Assembly (NCBI GenBank): GCA_902761225.1
Contig: CACWJQ010000012.1
Location: 1-57,322, forward strand
From: an uncultured Lachnospiraceae bacterium
Lineage (GTDB): Bacteria; Bacillota; Clostridia; Lachnospirales; Lachnospiraceae
Length of the DNA: 57,322 bases
Direction: 5' to 3'
Shown: piece after piece, positions 16,670 to 24,521 of the stretch
Layout: each line of letters opens with the position of its first letter
Numbering within the stretch: position 1 is the first letter of the stretch
The notes under the pieces: model-generated
Told to the model about the DNA's origin: nothing
Database searches by the model: none
What the model saw: only the letters and a program-made list of their open reading frames with translations
Translations under genes and position numbers: made by a program

Positions 16670-16843
16670 TCAGTCCTGAAGAGTATACTGCATCAGTTCA
16701 TACTTCAGCTTTGAACCTTCGACTATCTCTGCAGGAAGAAGCGCTCTTGCCACAAGCTTAAGATCATCGGATTCGATATCCGTCCTCTTAAGATTGGCAT
16801 AGTCTCCTTCAATACTTACTACTTCGTAATAAAATGTTTCCAT
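16670..16843 (-). CDS. 57-aa conserved-type small protein
   Basis: Frame from ATG 16843 to TGA 16670, beginning METFYYEVVSIEGDYANLKR and ending LMQYTLQD. It is acidic with alternating hydrophobic residues and no membrane segment. The sequence reads like a compact beta domain (VVSIEGDYANLKR, then LVARALLP), a pattern common in small Lachnospiraceae housekeeping proteins, but I cannot name it. GGGGG lies about 11 nt upstream. It begins 33 nt after the MATE exporter stop and precedes the shared terminator, so the two form an operon. Confidence 0.65.
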   Translation of the reverse strand: METFYYEVVSIEGDYANLKRTDIESDDLKLVARALLPAEIVEGSKLKYELMQYTLQD

Positions 16844-16876
16844 ATGCAGATCATCCCCCTTTTCAAGGAATACGTA

Positions 16877-18235
16877 TCACTGTGCCGGCATTACCTTTTT
16901 CCTGAATGCAAAATACCTCATCACCGCAGTTATGCCCGCCATGGACCATACGATACCGACTGACCACCAGATACCCCACAATCCGATGAACGGGATCCCG
17001 ACAAGCATCACAGGAACAACAAATCTTCCGATCACCTCTACTATACCATTGATCAGGGCAAAAATGGAATCTCCCAGTCCGTTGAGAACTCCCCTCACCA
17101 TATAGATAAAGCCCAGCATCACATAGAAAAGACTGGTGATCCTCAGAGCCTTTGCTCCCATTTCGATGACGGGGGCATCATCAACAAAAAGCCTGACCAG
17201 GCTGCCGCTCACAAGCTGCATGACAGGAAGCATTATCACAGAGAAAATGATCATTATGATAACGCTTTTCCTGAATCCCTCCTTAACACGTTCCATCTTC
17301 CTTGCTCCGTAATTCTGACCGGTGAAGGTGGAAAGGGCTGCTCCGAGGGTCTGATAGGGCTGATGGATTATCTGCTCGATCCTGCTGGTTGCACTGAATG
17401 CGGAAACTGTAACCTTTCCGTAGGAGTTGACCACCTTCTGGAGAGCCATACAGGATATTGCTATCAGGGAAAACTGAAGTGAAAGAGGAACCCCGAGCTT
17501 AAGCACGCTCAAAGTGATGTGTCTGTTGAACTTCATATTTTCCCGCGAAAACCTGAAGTAACTGTTCTTAAGGACCGCATATATCAGGCAGGTTATTCCG
17601 GATACAAACTGTGAGATGACCGTTGCGATACCGGCACCTCTTACGCTCATATTAAGCACGCATACAAACAGCAGATCCAGCCCCGTGTTCAGAAGACATG
17701 AAAAGACAAGGAAGTAAAGAGGAGTCTTGGAATCTCCCAGAGCCCTGAGCATGGAAGAAGCATAGTTATAAAGTGAGACAAAGACTATTCCCACACACAT
17801 GATCTTAAGATAACCCAGAGCATCCGGCATTATATCGGAAGGAGTATCCAGCAATCTGAGGATGGGACCGGACAGTATAAACGCCACAATGCCCACCATA
17901 AGAGGAAATGCCAGCATAATATAACCGGTATTGACTATGCAGCTCTTTACCGCATTTTCATCCTTCTTGCCAAAATACTGGGAGGTTATGATCCCGCCTC
18001 CGCTTCCGATGCCGTTACATAGCGCAAAGAACAGGAAGGTGACAGAATTGGTGGCACCTATGGCTCCAAGCGCATCCGCACCGACATACTGCCCCACGAT
18101 GACCGAGTCCACCAGGTTATATACCTGCTGGAAAAGATTACCTATAAGCATCGGTACAGAAAAAAGAAGTATGAGGGAAACGGGATTTCCCTCTGTCATC
18201 AGCATTATTCCGGATCTGTGTTTCCTGATCTCCAT
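16877..18235 (-). CDS. MATE-family efflux transporter
   Basis: 452 aa, about 12 transmembrane helices in two MatE halves. N-terminal half: PVSLILLFSVPMLIGNLFQQ, NLVDSVIVGQYVGADALGAIG. The second half begins at about 235 (LKLGVPLSLQFSLIAISCMAL). These match Clostridial Na+/H+-driven MATE exporters of drugs or metabolites. Normal length, no breaks. Divergent from the diguanylate cyclase gene across a 230-bp AT-rich spacer; no clear regulator is adjacent. Confidence 0.92.
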   Translation of the reverse strand: MEIRKHRSGIMLMTEGNPVSLILLFSVPMLIGNLFQQVYNLVDSVIVGQYVGADALGAIGATNSVTFLFFALCNGIGSGGGIITSQYFGKKDENAVKSCIVNTGYIMLAFPLMVGIVAFILSGPILRLLDTPSDIMPDALGYLKIMCVGIVFVSLYNYASSMLRALGDSKTPLYFLVFSCLLNTGLDLLFVCVLNMSVRGAGIATVISQFVSGITCLIYAVLKNSYFRFSRENMKFNRHITLSVLKLGVPLSLQFSLIAISCMALQKVVNSYGKVTVSAFSATSRIEQIIHQPYQTLGAALSTFTGQNYGARKMERVKEGFRKSVIIMIIFSVIMLPVMQLVSGSLVRLFVDDAPVIEMGAKALRITSLFYVMLGFIYMVRGVLNGLGDSIFALINGIVEVIGRFVVPVMLVGIPFIGLWGIWWSVGIVWSMAGITAVMRYFAFRKKVMPAQ

Positions 18236-18407
18236 ATCATCACCCGGGTCTTATGGACCTGCAAACTGCTTCTGTCTCTTCATGCACCTGTAAAAACCCC
18301 GGCGCACGTTACGTTATGATATACCTTTAATATTCATCATACATCAGATATTTTGCTGTTTTTTTCCTCATTTTTTGTAGAATTAATGTTCATCTCTCCC
18401 AAAACGG

Positions 18408-18438
18408 TTAGCAATATATCACTTATAAATGTTATAAT
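18408..18438 (+). promoter_or_regulatory. sigmaA-like promoter of the diguanylate cyclase
   Basis: Perfect -10 TATAAT at 18433-18438, with TTAGCA (18408-18413) as a weak -35 at 19-bp spacing. It lies about 27 nt upstream of the start codon in an AT-rich divergent spacer. Confidence 0.5.
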
Positions 18439-18464
18439 ACTCGCACATAAGGAAGGGCTTGGGT

Positions 18465-19883
18465 ATGGATTTTCAAAAACTGATCGACGGATTTACAACC
18501 GAAAGCTGTGTACTCTCAGTTGAAAAACTGCCCGACGGATCATGCGGCAAGATCCGCATTCTCTGCGGGAATAAGAGATATCATGATTCACTCAGGGCAG
18601 AGCATGTGACCGGCAACAGGATGTTCCGTCATGAGCTGATCCCCGGGAGTGAATATACGGATTATTTTCCTAAGGATCTGGTATTTGAAGACTACTGCTA
18701 CCGCTGTGCGATCTTAAAGCAGCCGGTACATACATATGTACATCCCGAATTCTTTGATACCTGGTTCAATATTTTCTCGCTGCCCCTGGCCTCCGACAGA
18801 GAAGATCTCGGATACTGCATGTATACCATTGATGTGGCCACGGAACACAATACCGGGATAATGGCCAATCTTTCACAGGAAACAGCATCAGAGGTCCTGG
18901 GCACCTGCATAAAGCTCCGTGGTGCCGATGATTTCGTCAGCACCATCAATGATGTTGTTGCCGACATAAGAAGGATATGCAATGCAAGACATGTATGTCT
19001 GCTTCTTGTGGATTATGCTACAAGAAGCTGCTCGATGCTGGCTCAGTCATATGCCGAGAACGCCCAGAGAAGATCGATGAACCACTGGCAGGATGAAGAA
19101 CATTTCAACCTTGTGGTAACCTGGGCAGGTATCCTTGCAGACACTTCATGCCTGATCGTCAAGGGCGAAGAGGATATGGGCCCCATAAAGGACAAGAATC
19201 CGGGATGGTATGAATCCCTTCACAATGCCAATGTGGACAGCATCGTCCTATTTCCACTCAAGGTGGGTGGCGAGCTTCTGGGGTATATCTGGGCTACCAA
19301 TTTCGACATAAGAAATACTCTTCAGATCAAGGAAACCCTTGAACTGACAACATTCTTCCTTGCATCGGAGATCTCCAATTATCAGCTTCTGAAGCGTCTT
19401 CAGAGGCTGAGCACCACGGATATGCTTACCGGAGTGCTCAACAGGAATGCCATGAACTCCAGGATAGACAGCATGAAGTCCGATATAAACCGTGCTGAGC
19501 AGTGCATGGGAATCGTATTTGCAGATCTGAACGGACTCAAGAGAGTTAACGATAATGACGGGCACCATGCAGGAGACCTTCTGCTTAAGAACGCATCCAT
19601 GGCACTTCAGAATGCATTTATCGGAAATGAGATTTACAGAGCCGGTGGTGATGAGTTCCTTGTCCTGCTTCCGGACACTTCACCGGAAGAGACGGAAAAC
19701 CGGATCCAAAAGCTCAGATCCATCTCCCCATCATACGGAGAAGTGAATTTCGCAGTCGGAAGCAGTTATCTGACAGACGGAAATATACTGAGGGCGCTCC
19801 ACGAGGCAGATGAAGCCATGTATGCCGATAAGAAACAGTTCTATCTGTCACACCCGGAGCTCAAAAACGGTTCCTGTCTGTGA
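18465..19883 (+). CDS. GAF-GGDEF diguanylate cyclase
   Basis: 472 aa; the only clear plus-strand gene. The ATG at 18465 has AAGGAAGGG suitably placed; the frame also allows a TTG six bases earlier. N-terminal PAS-like region (about 1-130), a GAF-like domain (about 145-300, with CLLLVDYATRSC and LFPLKVGGELLGYIW), then GGDEF (about 315-465) with LTGVLNRNAM, FADLNGLKRVND and the intact RAGGDEF. No RxxD inhibitory site is obvious just before it. It should make c-di-GMP from two GTP in the cytoplasm, in opposition to the EAL and HD-GYP proteins encoded elsewhere in the window. Confidence 0.92.
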   Translation: MDFQKLIDGFTTESCVLSVEKLPDGSCGKIRILCGNKRYHDSLRAEHVTGNRMFRHELIPGSEYTDYFPKDLVFEDYCYRCAILKQPVHTYVHPEFFDTWFNIFSLPLASDREDLGYCMYTIDVATEHNTGIMANLSQETASEVLGTCIKLRGADDFVSTINDVVADIRRICNARHVCLLLVDYATRSCSMLAQSYAENAQRRSMNHWQDEEHFNLVVTWAGILADTSCLIVKGEEDMGPIKDKNPGWYESLHNANVDSIVLFPLKVGGELLGYIWATNFDIRNTLQIKETLELTTFFLASEISNYQLLKRLQRLSTTDMLTGVLNRNAMNSRIDSMKSDINRAEQCMGIVFADLNGLKRVNDNDGHHAGDLLLKNASMALQNAFIGNEIYRAGGDEFLVLLPDTSPEETENRIQKLRSISPSYGEVNFAVGSSYLTDGNILRALHEADEAMYADKKQFYLSHPELKNGSCL

Positions 19884-19915
19884 TATCAAAAACAGCATCA
19901 GTCTTTGCATAATCA

Positions 19916-19943
19916 AAGCGGCAGAGGTAAAACTCTGCCGCTT
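19916..19943. terminator. bidirectional terminator between convergent genes
   Basis: 11-bp perfect stem (AAGCGGCAGAG at 19916-19926 with 19933-19943), 6-nt loop, placed between the convergent cyclase and LiaF-like genes. Confidence 0.8.
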
Positions 19944-19965
19944 GTAATATGCCAATATATGTATG

Positions 19966-20691
19966 TCAGATCCTGTTGATCACCAGTTCGCCAAATGATA
20001 CCGAACCCTCGATCACGCATAATACTGCATCTTCAGCCGGGATCACATTGGTGCCCCTGTCAGTACAATCACCCAGGGAAACCCTCACCTTATTATCGAT
20101 CCTCCACCCTGCAGGAATATACAGATCCATCTCTCCGAAGGAGGCATTGCAGTTGATGACTACCTTCCCTCCGGGAACCTGTGCCCCGTCGAAGAAAACT
20201 GCAAGCTCACCGAACTGAGATGTCAGATCTGCCTGCTTAAGATTTGCAGAGCGGACATACTTTGTTGCAGATCCGAACCTCATTGAATGCATTACATATT
20301 CATTGCTTTCTTCGCTTCCGCTGTCCGTGAACCTGGCACCCATATTAAATCCGTCATGATTCTTATGTCTCTTGGGAAAGATCATGTTGAATGCTATGGT
20401 GAGCATCACCGCTACCACAAGCACGGTCCAGGGAGTGAGAGTTTCAATACCAAGGGGCTTGTCAAATATGATACAGATGACAGCCAGGGGAAGGAAGATC
20501 CCTCCGAAGCTCAGGTCCACTATACTGTGGATGATGATCCATACCATGAATGCTGCGATGATAAGTCCCCATGTGCTGACTCCCGCAAATACCAGCGGAA
20601 GGTTAAACATGTTCAGCTTCCACAGCACAAGACAGACAGCCAATACTATCAGCATTAATGCATACGCTATATTTCTTCCTCTTTTACTCAT
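19966..20691 (-). CDS. LiaF-like membrane protein (N-terminal TM region plus DUF2154-type C-terminal domain)
   Basis: 241 aa. Four transmembrane helices in residues about 8-105 (LMLIVLAVCLVLWKL; VSTWGLIIAAFMVWIII; FLPLAVICIIF; VLVVAVMLTIAFNMIF). A soluble beta-helix-like domain follows (FGSATKYVRS; FGELAVFFDGAQV; FGEMDLYIPAGW), with the repeated F-G-x-x motif of LiaF/VraT-type proteins that modulate cell-envelope stress sensing. AAGGAGAG before the ATG. It follows the LytTR regulator gene, a pairing common in Firmicutes. Confidence 0.85.
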   Translation of the reverse strand: MSKRGRNIAYALMLIVLAVCLVLWKLNMFNLPLVFAGVSTWGLIIAAFMVWIIIHSIVDLSFGGIFLPLAVICIIFDKPLGIETLTPWTVLVVAVMLTIAFNMIFPKRHKNHDGFNMGARFTDSGSEESNEYVMHSMRFGSATKYVRSANLKQADLTSQFGELAVFFDGAQVPGGKVVINCNASFGEMDLYIPAGWRIDNKVRVSLGDCTDRGTNVIPAEDAVLCVIEGSVSFGELVINRI

Positions 20692-20730
20692 TTTTTCTCT
20701 CCTTTATGTGTCTGCGCTTCATGTGATCTG

Positions 20731-21186
20731 TCATGGCGTCAGTATCTCTTTCAGCGCTTTGTAATAATTCCTCGAACAGTACACTATCTTGTAGGTATTC
20801 TGGAACTCGATCTTACTGGCTCCCGCAAGATTCTTCGTTATCGAATATACCTTGTGGGTGTTCAGGATCGTGGACTTTGATATCCTCAGGAAGTATGACG
20901 GAAGCTTTTCCTCCAGTTCATAGAGCTTGTACTTTGCTTCGAATTCGTCGTCCGCGGTGTGGGCCCTTATGACACCGCCGTCAGTTTCGAAGAAGAGTAT
21001 ATCGCTCAGAGGAAGGAAGAATTCCGACTCCTCCTTGTAAAAGCTTATCTGAGAACCGGGCGTCCCCATCTCGGATAATGCTCTCTGGATACTCAGTACC
21101 CTTGCATCAACCTCAGAGCATCTGATCGTGACCTCACAATCTTTTGCATCCGGATCGATCTCGATTTTTACCTTCAAGTTGTTCAT
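20731..21186 (-). CDS. LytTR-family DNA-binding regulator
   Basis: 151 aa from the ATG at 21186. A short N-terminal region is followed by a LytTR domain (about 50-148: FLPLSDILFFETDGGVIRAHT, given in part; SYFLRISKSTILN; IVYCSRNYYKALKEIL). There is no receiver domain, so it acts as a stand-alone regulator, most likely of its own operon with the LiaF-like gene. The frame opens five codons earlier, but a -10 hexamer occupies that stretch and no ribosome site is present, which suggests a leaderless transcript. Confidence 0.85.
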   Translation of the reverse strand: MNNLKVKIEIDPDAKDCEVTIRCSEVDARVLSIQRALSEMGTPGSQISFYKEESEFFLPLSDILFFETDGGVIRAHTADDEFEAKYKLYELEEKLPSYFLRISKSTILNTHKVYSITKNLAGASKIEFQNTYKIVYCSRNYYKALKEILTP

Positions 21187-21192
21187 GAGGCA

Positions 21193-21198
21193 ATTATA
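21193..21198 (-). promoter_or_regulatory. -10 element TATAAT abutting the LytTR start codon
   Basis: Perfect TGTATAAT on the minus strand ends 6 nt before the ATG at 21186, placing the expected transcription start at the start codon. The -35 region is only T-rich. Confidence 0.45.
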
Positions 21199-21262
21199 CA
21201 TTTAAAAAGTGAGAAAAAAAGGGCTTTTAAGTAACAGGTGATCAAATGCGGGGTAACAGGTA

Positions 21263-22255
21263 TTAAAATACGGATTCCAGATATTCCCTTATCACAGCGG
21301 CGATCCTTGTATGATCTTCACTTATCCCATCCCCCCACACGAAGGTATTGAACTGCCTACGGCTCTCACCCTCGCAGCACCAGCCCACAACGGGAATCCC
21401 GGGTTTTCCGAAGGGGCTTTTTTTCGTTTCAAAGGGCTCTATCTGACCATTACTGTATTCGCGAAGATCCGTCTGTTCCGCAAGCTCCGTTATATGGGCA
21501 TAGAAGCCGTCGGGAATCCTTATGATCGCATTATATACAGATTCCCCCGTCTCATAATTCCAGACTGACTTGCAGAAATGCACAGGTCTTTCACCCGGAT
21601 CATCATCCTGAGTACGTATAGTGGCGTACATGGTCTTAAGTGGCCATTCCTGAAAGCTAAGATCGAACCTTGCAACATTCCTGTCCTCTTTGGGAGGAAG
21701 GAGATCTTCAATTCCATTCCTTACAAGTTCTCTGCAGAGTGCCTTTCTGAGTGAGACACACCAAGGGGCTGTGGGTTCTCCCTGAATGTAAAAATGGAGT
21801 CTTTCCCCGGAATCATATATAGCATCAAAATCATAAGGCTGGAATTCCGGAGGAAGTCCGTGAGTATATCTGACCACTCCGTTATCAAGTACGAGATTGT
21901 TCTCGTCGATGATCTGCTGTATATCTCTGCACAGACGGTCGTCCGTTTCAATCCTGTGCTCTCTGAACTCCAATACATAGGGCCCGTCTTCTCTATCTCT
22001 CTTTACCGTAAAATCATAGAATTCACACCCGAAAATCCCAATCCTGTTAATGCATCCGAAATGCACCGAAAAATCGGTGATGTTTTTGGAAGCGATAACC
22101 TTGGGAGCGCCGGAATCATTCTTTTCTACCCTTCCGCCGCACATATCATCATTCCTGAAACCGCCCTGTAATCCCGGCAGTCCCATAAAACCGCCCAATC
22201 CGCCCGAGAAGCCGTTTGATCCGCCTCCAAATCCGCCTGAGAAGCCATTATTCAT
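21263..22255 (-). CDS. protein of unknown function with Gly-rich N-terminus
   Basis: 330 aa from the ATG at 22255 (GGAGG 7 nt upstream; the ATG at 22261 is too close). The first 34 residues are almost only Gly, Phe, Asn, Ser, Leu (GFSGGFGGGSNGFSGGLGG), a flexible low-complexity tail. The rest is a soluble alpha/beta protein with many Trp/Cys positions (NITDFSVHFGC; FYIQGEPTAPWC; VVGWCCEGESRRQFNTFVWG). No signal peptide. Family not recognised. It lies 23-29 bp downstream of the GH95 gene on the same strand, so co-expression is likely, but a link to fucoside metabolism is not shown. Confidence 0.6.
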   Translation of the reverse strand: MNNGFSGGFGGGSNGFSGGLGGFMGLPGLQGGFRNDDMCGGRVEKNDSGAPKVIASKNITDFSVHFGCINRIGIFGCEFYDFTVKRDREDGPYVLEFREHRIETDDRLCRDIQQIIDENNLVLDNGVVRYTHGLPPEFQPYDFDAIYDSGERLHFYIQGEPTAPWCVSLRKALCRELVRNGIEDLLPPKEDRNVARFDLSFQEWPLKTMYATIRTQDDDPGERPVHFCKSVWNYETGESVYNAIIRIPDGFYAHITELAEQTDLREYSNGQIEPFETKKSPFGKPGIPVVGWCCEGESRRQFNTFVWGDGISEDHTRIAAVIREYLESVF

Positions 22256-22284
22256 GATCATTCCTCCCTCTGTAAAGAAATGCC

Positions 22285-24429
22285 TTAATAATATATCTGA
22301 GATACGATCTTACCGTCTTTCCATTCGATATCCGTGATCCTTCCGGACCTTGATCTAAGGCCTGTAACCTTACCTGAAGCCCACTCCCTGGGAAGTGCGG
22401 GGAGGAATCTGTCCTCTCCTTCATGACTCTGCAACAGCATCTCCGCTATTCCGGAGACGAAACCGAAGTTACCGTCTATCTGGAAAGGCGGATGATTGTC
22501 GAAAAGATTCGGAAGCATTGACTTTCTGATAAGTGCCATTACATTTTCATGGCACTGCTCTCCGTCACACAGTCTGGCCCACATATTGATGATCCATGCC
22601 CTGGACCATCCGGTATGTCCGCCTCCGTGTGACAGTCTTCTCTCAATCGTTACACGTGCCGCCTTAAGAAGCTCATCCTTGCATTCACTGTCAAAGAACT
22701 GTTTTCCCGGATACAGAGCAAAGAGATGTGATATGTGTCTGTGTCCTATCTCCACTTCATCATAAGGCTTCGCCCATTCCATTATGTTTCCGTTTCCGGA
22801 TATACGGGGTTTCGGAAGCTTGTCCAGTACCGCGGTATAACGGGCCTTTTCTTCATCACTTATCATTCCCGTTTCTATAAGTCCGCTGAAGAGTTCATAA
22901 AGGATCTGGGCGTCCATTGACGCGCCTTCGCACATCATTCCCTTCTCTCCGTTTTCCAGAACATAGGTATTTTCCGGAGATACGGAAGGGGATACAAGAA
23001 GCTGTCCCTCTTCATCCGTTATGAGTGTATCCTCAAAGAACAGCGCAGCCTCTTTTACGATGGGAAGATACTCCTCCATAAATCCGGAGTCTTTGGTATA
23101 GCGGTAATGCTCGAGTATATGAAGGCACAGCCATGCCGCGCCCAACTGCCAGTAGCTTGCAGCCTGCCATGTATCCTGTGGGGCACAGTCACCCCAGATA
23201 TCCGTATTGTGATGAGCCACCCAGCCCCTTGCTCCGTACATTTCGGATGCAGCCTTTTTTCCATTAGGGACCATGCGCTTTATCAGTTCAAAAAGAGGCT
23301 CGTGCAATTCTGACAGTCCTGTCACCTCTGCAGGCCAGTAATTCATCTGAGCGTTAATATTGATGGTATATTTACTGTCCCATGCAGGGGAAAAGCTGTC
23401 ATTCCATATTCCCTGGAGATTGGCAGGAAGGCTTCCCGGTCTGCTGGATGAGATCAGAAGATATCTTCCGTAAGCAAATACGAGATTAACAAGACCGTTA
23501 TCCTCTCCTCCGTCCTGTACCGCTTTCAGTCTTTCATCAGTAGGGATTCCGGACCTGTCCTCACATTCTATCTCAAGAGTGCAGCGGTCCATCAGTTCCT
23601 GTACATCGGCAGCATGCCTTGCCTTCAGCATTTCGTATCCAAGCTTTTCTGCTTCGTCCAATGTCCTTACAGCATCCGCCACAGGGTCCGTGCTGTAAAA
23701 GTCTGTCTGTGACGCCACAAGTATCTCCGCATCTGCATCCGTATGCAGGGTTCTGCCCACAATATAGGGATTACCCTTTACGGCGCGGATCACCATGCAG
23801 AATCTCACACCGTCACAGCCGGTCCTTCCCTCCATGCAGAGAGTATTGCCGGAAAGCTTCACCACTTTCTCACACTGATCACCGCGCTCTGCGAATATCC
23901 TGAGCGGAGTTCCCTGGCACTTTATCGCCATCACTCTGTCAGGATATGAGATAAAGCTTTCACGTACATGCTTTACACCATCCTTCGTATAGCTGACAGT
24001 ATGAATGCCGGTATTGATATCCAGCTGCCTTTTATAATCCGGGATCTCTTCAATTCGGTTAAGCTGTCCGCTCCAGTGCTGACGGATGCCCAGTATCTGG
24101 ATGCGCTCTTTTCCTTCCGGTATGAGGAACAGATCTCCCAGAGGCTCATAATGGCTCTGATACTCGGGAATCCCGCACATGGCCTCATTGGCAAGATCCT
24201 CAGCCTCCGAGATCCTGCCCGCACGTATAAGATCTCTTATCACGGGAATGTTTTTCCCCGCATCCGGATTGATACGGTCACGGGGACCGCTCCACCATAT
24301 GCTGTCATTGTTCAGCTGGAAACGGTCTATCAGAGTTCCCCCGAAGCACATGGCTCCCATGAATCCATTGCCCAGCGGAAGTGCACTGTTCCAGTCAGTT
24401 GCTGCTTTCCTGTACCAAAGTCTGTTCAT
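22285..24429 (-). CDS. GH95-family alpha-L-fucosidase
   Basis: 714 aa from the ATG at 24429 (AGGGGG upstream). It matches the family from its start: LWYRKAATDWNSALPLGNGFMGAM, given in part, with QLNNDSIWWSGPRDRINPDA. The central (alpha/alpha)6 barrel has NLQGIWNDSFSPAWDSKY, TININAQMNYWPAEV and HHNTDIWGDCAPQD; the catalytic region further on includes HGGGHTGWSRAW and QIDGNFGFVSG. It would remove terminal alpha-1,2-linked fucose or related L-galactose residues by inversion. There is no signal peptide, so it should act on imported oligosaccharides. Length is near the family norm of 750-800. Confidence 0.93.
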   Translation of the reverse strand: MNRLWYRKAATDWNSALPLGNGFMGAMCFGGTLIDRFQLNNDSIWWSGPRDRINPDAGKNIPVIRDLIRAGRISEAEDLANEAMCGIPEYQSHYEPLGDLFLIPEGKERIQILGIRQHWSGQLNRIEEIPDYKRQLDINTGIHTVSYTKDGVKHVRESFISYPDRVMAIKCQGTPLRIFAERGDQCEKVVKLSGNTLCMEGRTGCDGVRFCMVIRAVKGNPYIVGRTLHTDADAEILVASQTDFYSTDPVADAVRTLDEAEKLGYEMLKARHAADVQELMDRCTLEIECEDRSGIPTDERLKAVQDGGEDNGLVNLVFAYGRYLLISSSRPGSLPANLQGIWNDSFSPAWDSKYTININAQMNYWPAEVTGLSELHEPLFELIKRMVPNGKKAASEMYGARGWVAHHNTDIWGDCAPQDTWQAASYWQLGAAWLCLHILEHYRYTKDSGFMEEYLPIVKEAALFFEDTLITDEEGQLLVSPSVSPENTYVLENGEKGMMCEGASMDAQILYELFSGLIETGMISDEEKARYTAVLDKLPKPRISGNGNIMEWAKPYDEVEIGHRHISHLFALYPGKQFFDSECKDELLKAARVTIERRLSHGGGHTGWSRAWIINMWARLCDGEQCHENVMALIRKSMLPNLFDNHPPFQIDGNFGFVSGIAEMLLQSHEGEDRFLPALPREWASGKVTGLRSRSGRITDIEWKDGKIVSQIYY

Positions 24430-24483
24430 ACTAACCCCCTGCATTTAAATATTTTTCTGTATACCAATGATCGGATCGATGGT

Positions 24484-24515
24484 TAAAAAATTCGGGACAG
24501 AAGGCTCTGTCCCGA
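24484..24515 (-). terminator. intrinsic terminator after the GH10-esterase gene
   Basis: 10-bp perfect stem (TTCGGGACAG at 24491-24500 with 24506-24515), 5-nt loop, six T on the minus strand (24485-24490). It makes GH95 a separate or read-through transcript. Confidence 0.85.
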
Positions 24516-24521
24516 ATCGCA

